Source: Novosphingobium sp. 9U
GTDB taxonomy: Bacteria; Pseudomonadota; Alphaproteobacteria; Sphingomonadales; Sphingomonadaceae
Reading direction: 5' to 3'
NCBI RefSeq assembly: GCF_902506425.1
Contig: NZ_LR732469.1
Location: 2,284,770-2,348,769 of the forward strand
Length of the DNA stretch: 64,000 nucleotides
This document shows, piece after piece, positions 17,684-26,375 of this stretch (position 1 is the first letter of the stretch; every line of letters starts with the position of its first letter). The position numbers and the translations under genes were made by a program. The notes beneath the pieces were generated by a model. It did no database searches and had not been told where the DNA came from. It saw only the letters and a program-made list of their open reading frames with translations.

Positions 17684-18930
17684 GAGAGGTAGCGCGCGTT
17701 ATCTGCACCGATGGCGTGCACCGGGGCGAGCAGCGGCCGACGAGGAACTTGCGGGAAGCGCTCGCCCTTTGCCGCGCTCCACGCGCGCAATTCGCGTTCG
17801 AGCGCCTCGGGATCGTGCGCGCGTTCCTCTGCCAGAGCTTGTGCAACGATGGCGCTCATCGACAGGCCGATGCGTTGCGCCCGGCCGCTACGCAGCGCGC
17901 GCCAGCCTTCCAGCGCGGCGGTGATGCCGGTGAGCGGATCGGCGATCGCGTCTCCCACATAGCCGATCTCGCCGGTGCTGTCGGCCAGTGCGCGGGCAAG
18001 GCCGCCGGCCACGGCGCAATCGTTGCCGATGCCGGTCCAGTTCGCTGCCTCTCCGCGCGCGCCGTGCCCGGTCACTGACAGCCAGACGAGCCCCGGCACC
18101 TCGCGCACCAGCGCCTCGGCATCGATCCCCAAGTGCTTGAGCGCACGCGGACGCGACGATTCGATCACGACGTCGGCGCGGCGGATCAAGGCGATCAGCG
18201 CGGCTTTCTGCGTCGAGTCTGCAAAGTCGACCACGACGTTTGCCTTGCCCTGGTTGATCAAGTCGAACGTCGCCGGATCGTCGCGGCGGATGAGGTCGGG
18301 GCGGGTGAGGCTTTCCACCTTCACCACATCGGCGCCGGCCAGCCAGAACAGGTGGCCGGTGAGGGGCCCCGCCCAGATGGCGGACATGTCGATCACCAGC
18401 AACGGCTCGGCAACAGAGCGCAGCCGCGTGGGGCCATGCACCAGGATCTCGACAGGTGGGCTCACGGGGACTTCGTCCGCCGAGGCCACCGGCAAGCCCA
18501 GGTCGCGTCCGCGAGCGACCAGTTCCGCGCAGTCGTGGCAAAGCGCGGCTGCGGCGATCGCGTCGTTGTCGTGGATGGCCAAGTCGGCCTCGCCGAACAG
18601 GGCGGGGAGCAAGTCACGGTCCTCGGCGCGGATCAGGGTGAGCGCGAACCAGCCCCCATCGCGCGTCGGCATCAAGCGGCTGCCGCCCAGTCCGGCCGAG
18701 ACCTGGCCGTTGATCCGGTAATCACCGTTGGAGCCGCGCTCGCCCACCAGCGTGGCGCCGGTGAGTTCGGCCAAGCGGGCGCTGCCAGTTTCGGTTGCGA
18801 GCTGCGCAAGCCGGCGATCGGCCCATCGCGCGAGCGGAATGGCTGGCGCGCCAGTGGACACGTCTAGCGGCGCGTTCACGCAAGTCTCGGCTTCTGCAGT
18901 GCCTGCCACATTGCGATCAATCATCATCAC
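17677..18930 (-). CDS. Class III CoA-transferase family protein with apparently permuted domains
   Basis: A 417-aa CaiB/BaiF-related protein in an unusual order. The segment that normally opens these enzymes (LLVIDMSAIWAGPLTGHLF, then GADVVKVES) begins only at about residue 174. The expected active-site aspartate is in WTGIGNDCAVAGGL, aligned with the catalytic D of the family, and the protein ends soon after. Residues about 60-150 (DGGWFALTLIRAEDRDLL, then GLPVASADEVPVS) resemble the C-terminal small-domain part of normal members. So the chain looks circularly permuted rather than truncated. Three start codons lie in a row (GTG 18930, ATG 18927, ATG 18924). It overlaps the amidohydrolase start. 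Substrate unknown. Confidence 0.78.
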   Translation of the reverse strand: MMMIDRNVAGTAEAETCVNAPLDVSTGAPAIPLARWADRRLAQLATETGSARLAELTGATLVGERGSNGDYRINGQVSAGLGGSRLMPTRDGGWFALTLIRAEDRDLLPALFGEADLAIHDNDAIAAAALCHDCAELVARGRDLGLPVASADEVPVSPPVEILVHGPTRLRSVAEPLLVIDMSAIWAGPLTGHLFWLAGADVVKVESLTRPDLIRRDDPATFDLINQGKANVVVDFADSTQKAALIALIRRADVVIESSRPRALKHLGIDAEALVREVPGLVWLSVTGHGARGEAANWTGIGNDCAVAGGLARALADSTGEIGYVGDAIADPLTGITAALEGWRALRSGRAQRIGLSMSAIVAQALAEERAHDPEALERELRAWSAAKGERFPQVPRRPLLAPVHAIGADNARYLSC

Positions 18931-19060
18931 CCCGAACTTGTTTCAGGGTCCATCGGGCCGCGTCAATCGGAAGTCTGGTTCACCTGTGGCCATGTGGTTT
19001 GCGGGATCACACGGAGGGGCGGGACGACGAATGGACACTGAAACGAGTTCAGGGTGACGA
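18925..19060. repeat. Intergenic inverted repeat flanking the permuted CoA-transferase start
   Basis: Arms of about 30 bases, one ending near 18954 (containing GAACTTGTTTCAGGGTCCAT) and one at 19031-19060 (containing ATGGACACTGAAACGAGTTC), are inverted copies with about four mismatches, separated by about 76 bases. The left arm reaches into the start codons of the CoA-transferase gene. The core CCCTGAAA/TTTCAGGG is a widespread sphingomonad extragenic repeat. It leaves little room for a conventional promoter directly before the gene. Confidence 0.7.
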
Positions 19061-19097
19061 GGGAACCTGCCTCCATCGTCCAAACCGGTGGTGCCGG

Positions 19098-20597
19098 TCA
19101 GGCCGCGAGCACGTCCTTGACCTTGCGGCGCAGCAGCTTGCCCATTTCGTTATAGGGCAGCTCGGTCACGAAAGCGATGCGCTCGGGCACGCGGCTGGAG
19201 CGCAGGCGGGCCCGGATCAGCTCCTTGAGCTCGTCCTCGGCGGGCGGCTCGTGACCCTCGCGGGTGACCACCGCGACGCCGACCGCCTCGCCCCATTCGA
19301 CCGAGGGCACCGCGCAGGCGCAGGCATCGGCCACGGCCGGGTGGGTCAGCAGCACGTCCTCGATCTCGCCGGGACTCATGTTCTCGCCGCCGCGCACGAT
19401 CACGTCGTCGGCGCGGCCCGAGAGGAAGAGGTATCCCTCCTCATCCATGTAGCCGGCGTCGCGGGTGGGGAACCAACCCTCGGCGTCGAGCGCCGACTTC
19501 TCCTTGTATTCGCCCGAAACCTGGTCGCCGCGTACGTAGATCTCGCCCGCCTCGCCAACGGGGAGCACTTGGCCGTCCTCGCCACGGATCTCCATCTCGA
19601 CCGTCGGGATCGGCTTGCCCACCGAGGTCAGGCGCGCGCGCACCTTCGGGTCGTCAGAGGCAAGCGCGGCGCGGTGCTCGTCGGGGCCGAGCAGGGCGAC
19701 GGTGGAGCTGGTCTCGGTCAGGCCATAGGCATTGGTGAAGCCGCTTGTGGGGAACAGCTCGAGCGCCTTGTGGATCACCTCGAGCGGCATCTTGCCGCCG
19801 CCATAGGCGACCGCGCGCAAGCTGGAGACTTCGGCCGGCGCGCCCTTCTCGATGGCGTCGACGATGCGCGCCAGCATGGTCGGCACGACAAAGGCGTTAG
19901 TAATGCGCTCCTCGCCCACCAGCGAGAGCCAGCTCTCAGGCGAGAAGTTGGGCAGCATCACGATCTTGCGCTGCGCGTAGATCGAGGAGAGCAGGGCGGA
20001 GATGCCGGCGATGTGATAGGGCGGCACGACGACCAAGGCCGCGTCGTCCTCGTCGGCCGAGGCGAACTCGACAGTGCCCAGGATGTAGCCCAGCAGGTTG
20101 GAGTGGCGCAGGATCGCGGCCTTGGGCGCCGCAGTGGTGCCGCTGGTGAACAGCTGGATGGCCACGCCTTCGCCTGCATCGGCCTCGCGCGTGTCTTCGC
20201 TCGGGACCGTCTCCTGGACCTTTTGCGTGAACTCCTCCCGGCTGAGGATCGTATGGCCCTGGTCGGCGGCGACACGGATCACCCGCTCCTCGTCGCCGAT
20301 CACCAGCGCTGGCGCGATGCGGCCGAGCAGGGCGGAGAGGTCGGCGTCGGGCAGGCGGTAGTTGAGCGGGCAGTAGGGCACGCCGGCCAGCGCCGCACCG
20401 AAAACCGCGATCAGCGCGGCCTCGCTGCTCTCATCCAGCAGGGCGACATACTGCGCGTCGCTCTCGACGATCAGCTCGAACGCGCCGCGCGCCGCGCTGA
20501 GCAGCTCGCCATAGGTCCAGCGCTTGCCGTCGCAGACGAGACCGATGCGATCGGGCGCGGCTTCGGCCGCCATTTCGAGGAGAAGCGCGATGTTCAT
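19098..20597 (-). CDS. AMP-dependent acyl-CoA synthetase (fatty-acid-CoA-ligase type)
   Basis: A 499-aa adenylate-forming ligase. The phosphate-binding motif IQLFTSGTTAAPKA lies near residues 145-160, the A5 motif TNAYGLTETSST near the middle, and the hinge/lid region GYLFLSGRADDVIVRGGENMSP towards the end. The C-terminal catalytic lysine is in LPYNEMGKLLRRKVKD. The ATG at 20597 is preferred because it gives the standard N-terminus MNIALLLEMAAEAAPDRIG. It lies in a - strand run downstream of two CoA-transferases and the 96-aa protein, so the locus has two alternative ways of loading CoA onto acids. Substrate not determinable. Confidence 0.9.
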   Translation of the reverse strand: MNIALLLEMAAEAAPDRIGLVCDGKRWTYGELLSAARGAFELIVESDAQYVALLDESSEAALIAVFGAALAGVPYCPLNYRLPDADLSALLGRIAPALVIGDEERVIRVAADQGHTILSREEFTQKVQETVPSEDTREADAGEGVAIQLFTSGTTAAPKAAILRHSNLLGYILGTVEFASADEDDAALVVVPPYHIAGISALLSSIYAQRKIVMLPNFSPESWLSLVGEERITNAFVVPTMLARIVDAIEKGAPAEVSSLRAVAYGGGKMPLEVIHKALELFPTSGFTNAYGLTETSSTVALLGPDEHRAALASDDPKVRARLTSVGKPIPTVEMEIRGEDGQVLPVGEAGEIYVRGDQVSGEYKEKSALDAEGWFPTRDAGYMDEEGYLFLSGRADDVIVRGGENMSPGEIEDVLLTHPAVADACACAVPSVEWGEAVGVAVVTREGHEPPAEDELKELIRARLRSSRVPERIAFVTELPYNEMGKLLRRKVKDVLAA

Positions 20598-20640
20598 GGC
20601 AGTATGACGGCCCTTCTTGGGTCGAGGGTGTGTAGGTAGG

Positions 20641-20931
20641 TCAGTCGGACGCAGGAAGCGGCTTGGCATCCTTGGTGACGAGCGCGATGCCGTCCACCGA
20701 GAGCGAGCCCTTGCCCGGCTTCACGCACAACAGCTCGTAAGCGCCGTCGGCGTCGACATAGCGCTTGCCCATCAGGGTGCCGGCCGAGAAGTCCGCGGCG
20801 AGCGGCAGCAGTTCGGCGGGCTTGCCCTCGGCCATCGGCGCGCCACCGCATTCAATCGTGCCCCCGCCGGTGCGGATCACCATGACCTCGGTGTCGTCGG
20901 CTTGGCTCTTCAGTCGGGTACCGGGCTTCAT
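20641..20931 (-). CDS. Small conserved-looking protein of unknown function (96 aa)
   Basis: A compact, soluble-looking 96-aa protein with no signal peptide, membrane segment or cysteine pair pattern. It begins MKPGTRLKSQADDTEVMVIR, and GGTIECGGAPM and GTLMGKRYVDADG look like tight beta-turn segments of a small beta-rich fold. AGGAT lies upstream of the ATG. It sits 27 bases after the CoA-transferase stop and 43 bases before the acyl-CoA synthetase ATG, so it belongs to that operon. I do not recognise a named family. Its placement suggests an accessory or binding role in the CoA-ligation step. Confidence 0.75.
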   Translation of the reverse strand: MKPGTRLKSQADDTEVMVIRTGGGTIECGGAPMAEGKPAELLPLAADFSAGTLMGKRYVDADGAYELLCVKPGKGSLSVDGIALVTKDAKPLPASD

Positions 20932-20958
20932 CTCATCATCCTCGTGCTGATCTGGTGT

Positions 20959-22185
20959 TCAATTTATCGCGCCACTTGCCTTTAGGCGCGCGATGTCGTC
21001 CCATTCAAGGCCGAGTTCCAGCAGGATCAACTCGGTGTGCTCGGACGGTTGCGGCGCGCGGCTCGTGGTGAAGGGCTGGTGATCAAACTGGACCGGGCTG
21101 CGCACGATGCGCATCGGCGCGGAACCGTCGATCGGCTCGACTTCGATGAAGGTGTCGTTGGCGATCGCCTGGGGATCCTCACCCAGGTCCAGCAGGCTCT
21201 GCACTGCGGCCCACTGGCCCTTCATCGTCTTGAGGTGCTCGCGCCAGTAGGCGAAAGGCTGCGCCGCGATGGCAGCGGTGATGATCTGGCTGGCGGCGGC
21301 ACTGTTTTCCATCAGCGCGCGTGCCTCGCCGAAGCGCGGATCATCGGCCGCTTCGGGTACGCCCAGGTGCGCGAAGGTGTCGCGGATGTAGGGGCCGGGT
21401 ACCATGATGAACAGGCTGATGACGCGATTGTCGCTGGTTAGGAAATGGCCGATGAACGGGTTCACCAGCGCGCCGCCGGGCGCGGGCATGCCGACGCGCA
21501 TCATCTTGCCGGTGTGCAGGTACGGCGCGAGGACCATGCCCGACATCCACATCGCCGAATTGAACAGCGACACGTCGACTTCGGTCGCCTCCCCCGTGCG
21601 CTCGCGATGGAGCAGGGCGGCGGCGATCCCGCCGGCGAGATACATGCCGCTCTGCGAGTCGCCCATGCCGCCGATGCCCATCGTGAGTGGGACTGCGGAC
21701 TCCTGCGGCGTCAGCGCATGCGCCACGCCCGAGTGGATCCAGAATGCAGTCGCATCGAAGCCGCCGCGGTCGCGATCGGGCCCCTTGTCACCGAAGCCAG
21801 AGCCGCGTGCGTAGATGATATCCGGATTGACCGCCCGGATGTCCTCGATATCGATACCGAGTTTGCTGCGCACTGAGGGCAGGTAGTTGGTGATGAACAC
21901 ATCGGCGGTCTTGGCCAGTTCGAGCACCAGTTCACGACCCTCGGGCGTGGCGATGTCGATCCCGACCGAACGCTTGCCGCGATTGGGGTGCTCGATCATC
22001 GGGTTGACCACCGGGTCCATGGTCGCGCCCGCGATCGTCAGCATGCCGCGCTGGGCATCACCGCGCACCGGGTGCTCGACCTTGATGACGTCGGCGCCCC
22101 ATTCGGCCAGCACGGCACCGGCCGCAGGCACGAAGACGAACTGGGCCACTTCGAGGACCCTGATGCCCTTCATCACCTGCGTCAT
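20959..22185 (-). CDS. CaiB/BaiF family class III CoA-transferase (copy 1)
   Basis: A 408-aa CoA-transferase that should move CoA from one acyl-CoA to a free acid. The N-terminal Rossmann part has [20 protein letters not shown] and [14 protein letters not shown]. The catalytic aspartate is expected in [15 protein letters not shown] near residue 150. The C-terminal part contains [16 protein letters not shown], shared almost exactly with the adjacent copy. It ends 27 bases before the 96-aa gene and starts 25 bases after the stop of copy 2. The two copies are clear paralogues along their whole length, so they may form a heterodimer or handle two acids. Confidence 0.92.
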   Translation of the reverse strand: MTQVMKGIRVLEVAQFVFVPAAGAVLAEWGADVIKVEHPVRGDAQRGMLTIAGATMDPVVNPMIEHPNRGKRSVGIDIATPEGRELVLELAKTADVFITNYLPSVRSKLGIDIEDIRAVNPDIIYARGSGFGDKGPDRDRGGFDATAFWIHSGVAHALTPQESAVPLTMGIGGMGDSQSGMYLAGGIAAALLHRERTGEATEVDVSLFNSAMWMSGMVLAPYLHTGKMMRVGMPAPGGALVNPFIGHFLTSDNRVISLFIMVPGPYIRDTFAHLGVPEAADDPRFGEARALMENSAAASQIITAAIAAQPFAYWREHLKTMKGQWAAVQSLLDLGEDPQAIANDTFIEVEPIDGSAPMRIVRSPVQFDHQPFTTSRAPQPSEHTELILLELGLEWDDIARLKASGAIN

Positions 22186-22210
22186 GCCGACGTGTTCCCG
22201 TCCAGGCTGA

Positions 22211-23440
22211 TTACGCGATCGCGCCCTTGGCTTTCAGCTCCTCGATCTTGTCCCACTCGACGCCCATTTCCATGAGCACGAGCTCGGTGTGCTCGCTCGC
22301 CTGGGGCGCGCGGGTGGTCTCGGTCGCCTCACCGTTCCACTGAACCGGGTTGCGCACCAGCTTGATCGGTTCGCCACCGTCAGACGCCTCGACTTCGATG
22401 ATCGTGTCGTTGGCGATCGCCTGCTCGTCGTTGGCAAGCTCGATCAGGTTGAGGATCGGGGCCCACTGGCCCTTCAGCGTTTTCAGATGCTCACGCCAGT
22501 AGGCGAAGGGCTTGGTGGCGAAGGCTTCAACCAGGATGTCGCTGGCCGCCTTGGCGTTCTTCATCAAGCTGAGCACGTCGGCAAAGCGCTCGTCGTCCGC
22601 GTATTCGGGCTTGCCGATGTGCTCGAACGTGTCCCGGATCAGGCCAGTGGGACTGACCATGCACAAGTTGATGGTGCGCCCGTCCGAGGTCCAGAAGTTG
22701 CCCATGAACGGGTTGGTACCCGCGCCGCCCGAACTGGGCATCGAGTTCTTGGTGATGATCCCGGTCTCGAGCGCCTGCGCGATGTTGGCGCCAGAGGCCC
22801 AGGCTGCCGTGCTCATCAAAGAGACGTCGAGAACCGCAGCTTCACCGGTGCGTTCACGATGGAATAGCGCGGCCGAGATGCCGCCGGCGATGAACATGCC
22901 GCCGATCGAATCGCCGAATGCAGGCATGCCCTGCGAGAGCGGGCCAGGGAGTTCAGGCGGGGTCATGCAGTCGGCGATGCCGCTGCGCGACCAGAACGCG
23001 GTGCCATCGAAGCCGCCCTTCTCACGCTCGGGACCCTTGTCGCCCCAAGCGCTGCCGCGCGCATAGATGATGTTCGGGTTGGCCGCCTTGATATGCTCGA
23101 CGTCGAACTTGTTCTTCTGCCGCACTTGGGGGAGGAAGTTGGTCAGGAACACGTCGCACTGCTTGGCCAGCTCATAGAGCAACTCTTGGCCTTCCGCCGT
23201 GCCTAGATCGATGCCGACCGAGCGCTTGCCGCGATTCGGGTGCTCGATCAGGGTGTGCCGCAGGGGATCGAGCTTCACGCCGCCCATGTTGAGGAACCCG
23301 CGCTGCGTATCGCCGCGCACCGGGTGCTCGATCTTGATGACGTCCGCGCCCCAATCGGCGAGGACGGCGCCGGCAGCCGGGGTAAACGTGAACTGGGCGA
23401 CTTCCAGCACCTTCACGCCCTGCATCACCTTGGTGGCCAT
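22211..23440 (-). CDS. CaiB/BaiF family class III CoA-transferase (copy 2)
   Basis: A 409-aa paralogue of the downstream CoA-transferase. It has [34 protein letters not shown], the [14 protein letters not shown] segment present in both copies, and the expected catalytic aspartate in [15 protein letters not shown]. It is the first gene of the - strand run that continues through the 96-aa protein and the acyl-CoA synthetase. The region upstream (23441-23700) should hold its promoter, but no convincing -35/-10 pair was seen on this strand. Divergence between the copies is moderate throughout, as in an old duplication. Confidence 0.92.
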   Translation of the reverse strand: MATKVMQGVKVLEVAQFTFTPAAGAVLADWGADVIKIEHPVRGDTQRGFLNMGGVKLDPLRHTLIEHPNRGKRSVGIDLGTAEGQELLYELAKQCDVFLTNFLPQVRQKNKFDVEHIKAANPNIIYARGSAWGDKGPEREKGGFDGTAFWSRSGIADCMTPPELPGPLSQGMPAFGDSIGGMFIAGGISAALFHRERTGEAAVLDVSLMSTAAWASGANIAQALETGIITKNSMPSSGGAGTNPFMGNFWTSDGRTINLCMVSPTGLIRDTFEHIGKPEYADDERFADVLSLMKNAKAASDILVEAFATKPFAYWREHLKTLKGQWAPILNLIELANDEQAIANDTIIEVEASDGGEPIKLVRNPVQWNGEATETTRAPQASEHTELVLMEMGVEWDKIEELKAKGAIA

Positions 23441-23674
23441 AGTCTTGTTTTTCCCTGCTGTGCCCGGCCGAAACGAAGCCGGCTCCCGTAAGCTCCGGTT
23501 TGCGCGGATTTGCAGGGTGGATCAACTGCGCAGGCCATCGTGACGACGATGATCTGACGCAGCTGACAGCCGATCTGGAACGCGTCTTCCGCAGCTGCAT
23601 ACTGCCTTAACCGCGGTTCAACAGGGACGCTAAGGAAGTTGAGTAAATCTACTTCGCGCTTGCAACATTCGCAA

Positions 23675-23703
23675 TTGACTTGCGCGACATGCAATCCTAA
23701 CCT
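23675..23703 (+). promoter_or_regulatory. Candidate promoter of the small secreted protein gene
   Basis: TTGACT (23675-23680), a 17-base spacer and TAACCT (23698-23703) fit a sigma70 promoter, with a start near 23710 and a leader of about 60 bases. GGAGA at 23760-23764 gives a good ribosome site before the ATG at 23772. The remainder of the 331-base gap (23441-23771) is non-coding, and I see no other structure in it. Confidence 0.5.
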
Positions 23704-23771
23704 AGGTGAGTAAGGCAAGCAGATAGCTTCAGCCTACCGGGTCACCCCCGATGCATATCGGAGAATACGTC

Positions 23772-24083
23772 ATGAAGAAGATCATCGCTCTCGCTGCCGT
23801 CGCCACTGTCGCCACCTTCTCGGTTCCGGCCGCTTTCGCCGAGACCACCCAGTCGGTCCGCGAAGTCACCGAGGAAGCCGCTCCGGCTGCCAAGCTCAAC
23901 GCCGGCCAGATGCTGTACAGCAACGGTGCGCGTCTCGCCCCGATCTACCGCGTCAACGCTGAGGGCAACCCGCAGATCATCCTCGCCGGCAAGCTGGTGA
24001 CCGTTCCCGCCTCGACCATCACCTCGGTCGGCGGCAAGGTGACCACCTCGCTCAGCAAGAAGGAAGTCGCTTCGGCCAAGTAA
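23772..24083 (+). CDS. Small secreted protein of unknown function
   Basis: A 103-aa protein with a textbook signal peptide: MKKIIALAAVATVATFSVPA followed by an AFA cleavage site near residue 23. The mature part (about 80 aa) is small and uncharged, containing LNAGQMLYSNGARLAPIYRV and ASTITSVGGKVTTSLSKKEV. It has no cysteines, so it is not disulfide-bonded or a lipoprotein. The ATG at 23772 has a good GGAGA site; an upstream ATG at 23751 would disrupt the signal peptide. It is monocistronic, between its own promoter and a strong terminator, which suggests independent and possibly high expression. It is probably periplasmic; the family is not recognised by name. Confidence 0.85.
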   Translation: MKKIIALAAVATVATFSVPAAFAETTQSVREVTEEAAPAAKLNAGQMLYSNGARLAPIYRVNAEGNPQIILAGKLVTVPASTITSVGGKVTTSLSKKEVASAK

Positions 24084-24106
24084 TCGGCCCAAGCTGATTT
24101 TCGAGA

Positions 24107-24137
24107 AAGGGCGGTGCCGGGGGGCGCCGCCCTTTTT
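24107..24137 (+). terminator. Rho-independent terminator after the small secreted protein gene
   Basis: AAAGGGCGGTGCC and GGCGCCGCCCTTT form a long G/C stem with one mismatch, followed directly by a T-run. It begins 23 bases after the stop at 24083. This is the clearest intrinsic terminator in the window. Confidence 0.85.
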
Positions 24138-24190
24138 GTTTGTGGGGGTGAGCCTAAACCCGTCGGCTGAAACGCACCGTTTGGTGACGT

Positions 24191-24308
24191 GCTTCGACAA
24201 GCTCAACACAAGCGGTATGAGGACGGGCCGGATCTCGCTGGTTCCGTGTGGCCATTGGCAGGTCAGGGCGCTTTACCCCAACACCGGCCAGGGTGAGCTT
24301 GTCGTAGC
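24191..24308. repeat. Intergenic inverted repeat (CTTCGACAAGCTCA type)
   Basis: GCTTCGACAAGCTCA (24191-24205) and TGAGCTTGTCGTAGC (24294-24308) are inverted copies with one mismatch, about 88 bases apart. This core is a very common extragenic repeat in proteobacterial genomes. It lies between the terminator of the small secreted protein gene and the end of the MarR gene. Confidence 0.65.
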
Positions 24309-24329
24309 TCACCCCTTACGATGCTCGGC

Positions 24330-24866
24330 TCAGCCGCGACTCACGTTGTCGTAGATGCGGTCCAGGTAGCTGCCCAATGCGTCCAACTCATCCTGGCTGA
24401 AACCCTTGAACATGCGCTGCTCGCTGGCGCGGGCGATCGAGGCGAGCTTTTCCAGCAACGGCTCGGCAGCTGGGGTAAGGTACACCGCTCGAGCGCGGCG
24501 ATCGTCCCGCCTGTCGCGGCGTTCCAGCAGGCCGTCTGCGCAGAGGCGATCGATCAGGCGTCCGGCCGAGGCCTCCGACATCTCGAGTGCCTCGGCGATG
24601 GTGCGCTGGGTGGCGCCGGGCACGCGCGAGACCACCGCGATCATCGCCCACTGCGACCGCGTGACGTTCAGGTTGACCACCTGCCGGTCGAAATTGTTGC
24701 GCAGCAGGCGTGCGATGATCGTGAAGCGCAGGCCGATATGGCGGCGCGCCTCATGCGCCGAGTCGGGACCGGCCGGTTCTACCGACTGGCCCTTGGTTCC
24801 CGGCAGGAGGTCGCCCGATACCGTGACGGCCGAGACCTCTACAGCGGTGCCGTCCTCGTTGGTCAC
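24330..24866 (-). CDS. MarR family transcriptional regulator
   Basis: A 178-aa MarR-type winged-helix regulator, starting at the GTG at 24866 that overlaps the thiolase stop by four bases (GTGA). The core domain has LNVTRSQWAMIAVVSRVPG, then the recognition segment RTIAEALEMSEASAGRLIDRL, and the wing ERRDRRDDRRARAVYLT with its basic D-x-R pattern. The N-terminal 40 residues are not conserved-looking. Translational coupling to the thiolase implies it is made together with that enzyme and may autoregulate the operon. Members often sense phenolic or CoA-ester ligands; here none is known. Confidence 0.87.
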   Translation of the reverse strand: MTNEDGTAVEVSAVTVSGDLLPGTKGQSVEPAGPDSAHEARRHIGLRFTIIARLLRNNFDRQVVNLNVTRSQWAMIAVVSRVPGATQRTIAEALEMSEASAGRLIDRLCADGLLERRDRRDDRRARAVYLTPAAEPLLEKLASIARASEQRMFKGFSQDELDALGSYLDRIYDNVSRG

Positions 24867-26116
24867 ACGCGCTCGATGATCATGGCCGGCGCCATGCCGC
24901 CCGCAGCGCACATGGTGATCAGCGCATAGCGGCCGCCGGTGCGCTCCAGCTCATCCAGCGCAGTGCCGACGAGAATGGCACCGGTCGCGCCGATCGGGTG
25001 GCCCATCGCGATCGAACCACCATTGGGGTTCACCTTGGCGCGATCGAGATCGAGGTCGCGGATGAACTTTTCGACGACGACGGCGAATGCCTCGTTGATC
25101 TCGAAGACGTCGATATCGTCCTTGGTCAGGCCGGCTTTCGCGAGCACCTTCTTGGCTGCGGGCACCGGCGCGTTGAGCATCAGCGTCGGATCGTCACCGA
25201 CGTTGGCCGTCGCCACCACCCGCGCACGCGGCGTCAGGCCGTGCTTCTCGGCATAGTCCTTCGACGCAAGCAGCAGGCCCGCCGCGCCGTCGACCACGCC
25301 AGACGAAATGCCGGCGTGGTGTATCGGCGAGAACTCCAGGTCGGGGTACTTCTGCTTGATCAGTTCGGCGTACGTCGGGCCGTCCTTCTGGCTCGGCATG
25401 TTGTAGAACATCTCAAACGCTGGCTTCAGCGTTGCCAGCGATTCCTTGGTCGTCTCGGGCCGCGGGTATTCTTCGTGATCGAGGATCACGTTGCCCTCGT
25501 CGTCCTTGACCGTGATCGTCGACTTGTCGAAGCGGCCTTCCTGCAGGGCCACGGCGGTGCGGCGCTGGCTTTCCGCGCCCCATTCCTCCAGCTCCTCGCG
25601 GGTGATGCCTTCCATCGCGGCGATCGCGTCGGCCGCGATACCCTGGTTGGTCTGCGGGTGCTTGGCCTGAAGCCGCGGATTGCCCACGCCCATGCCGCCA
25701 GAGCCCAGTCCGGCCTCCCGCATCTTGCCGCTATAGTGGTTGACGTAGCTCAGCTGCTCGGAGCCGCCGGCGATCACCAGGTCTTCCATGCCCGACATGA
25801 TCTGCGCGGCGGCGAGGCTGGTGGCGGTCAGGCCCGAGCCGCAGTAGCGGTTAAGGTTCACGCCACTGGCGCGCACATCATAGCCTGCATCCATCGCCGC
25901 CATGCGGCCGATCGCGCCGCCCTGCAGGCCGAGCGTCGCCGAGGTGCCCCAGATGATGTCGTCAACGTCCGCTGTGTCGAGGTTGTTGCGCTCCTTCAGC
26001 GCGGTGAACACGGTGGCGGCGAGATGCTCGGGATGCATGGTCGAGAGCGCTCCCTTGCCCATCTTGCCAAGGCCCCGGGGGGTGCGGACAGCGTCGATGA
26101 TATAGGCGTCTGCCAC
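24863..26116 (-). CDS. Acetyl-CoA C-acyltransferase (thiolase)
   Basis: A 417-aa thiolase of the degradative type, which would cleave a 3-oxoacyl-CoA to acetyl-CoA plus a shortened acyl-CoA. The nucleophilic cysteine is in NLNRYCGSGLTATSLAA (residue about 92). The C-terminal histidine is in SIAMGHPIGATGA, and the second cysteine is in TMCAAGGMAPA. The GTG at 26116 has GGAG upstream and gives the normal thiolase N-terminus VADAYIIDAVRTPRG; longer frames are not supported. It is divergent from an MFS gene and coupled to a MarR gene, consistent with the last step of a beta-oxidation-like pathway. Confidence 0.92.
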   Translation of the reverse strand: MADAYIIDAVRTPRGLGKMGKGALSTMHPEHLAATVFTALKERNNLDTADVDDIIWGTSATLGLQGGAIGRMAAMDAGYDVRASGVNLNRYCGSGLTATSLAAAQIMSGMEDLVIAGGSEQLSYVNHYSGKMREAGLGSGGMGVGNPRLQAKHPQTNQGIAADAIAAMEGITREELEEWGAESQRRTAVALQEGRFDKSTITVKDDEGNVILDHEEYPRPETTKESLATLKPAFEMFYNMPSQKDGPTYAELIKQKYPDLEFSPIHHAGISSGVVDGAAGLLLASKDYAEKHGLTPRARVVATANVGDDPTLMLNAPVPAAKKVLAKAGLTKDDIDVFEINEAFAVVVEKFIRDLDLDRAKVNPNGGSIAMGHPIGATGAILVGTALDELERTGGRYALITMCAAGGMAPAMIIERV

Positions 26117-26375
26117 GGTGGTCTCCTGCGCAATTCGAGTGTGCCCGGGACATGCGAGGTAGCCTGGGAAAATGCAATCCGACAGGGCATCGCGGGTGCG
26201 ATTGCTTTCAAAGGTTAGCATATTGGAACGCCGCTGCGCTATCCAGATTGTGCGAGTGGACTGTGCCGCGAACTCGCCTTGTGCGGGTTGTGCCGCGTGC
26301 GGGCCCATGCCAGCTTGACGCGCAGATCGGCCATATCAAAAGCCATGGCCAGCAGAACAGAGTGGGGGACACAAC

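Noticed and set aside
18795..20639. A 614-codon + strand frame opposite the acyl-CoA synthetase gene
   Set aside because: Antisense shadow without motifs; the synthetase on the - strand has all its family motifs.
24136..24354. A 72-codon frame in the space after the terminator
   Set aside because: It covers the CTTCGACAAGCTCA inverted repeat, has no ribosome site and no family pattern, so it is repeat-derived rather than a gene.
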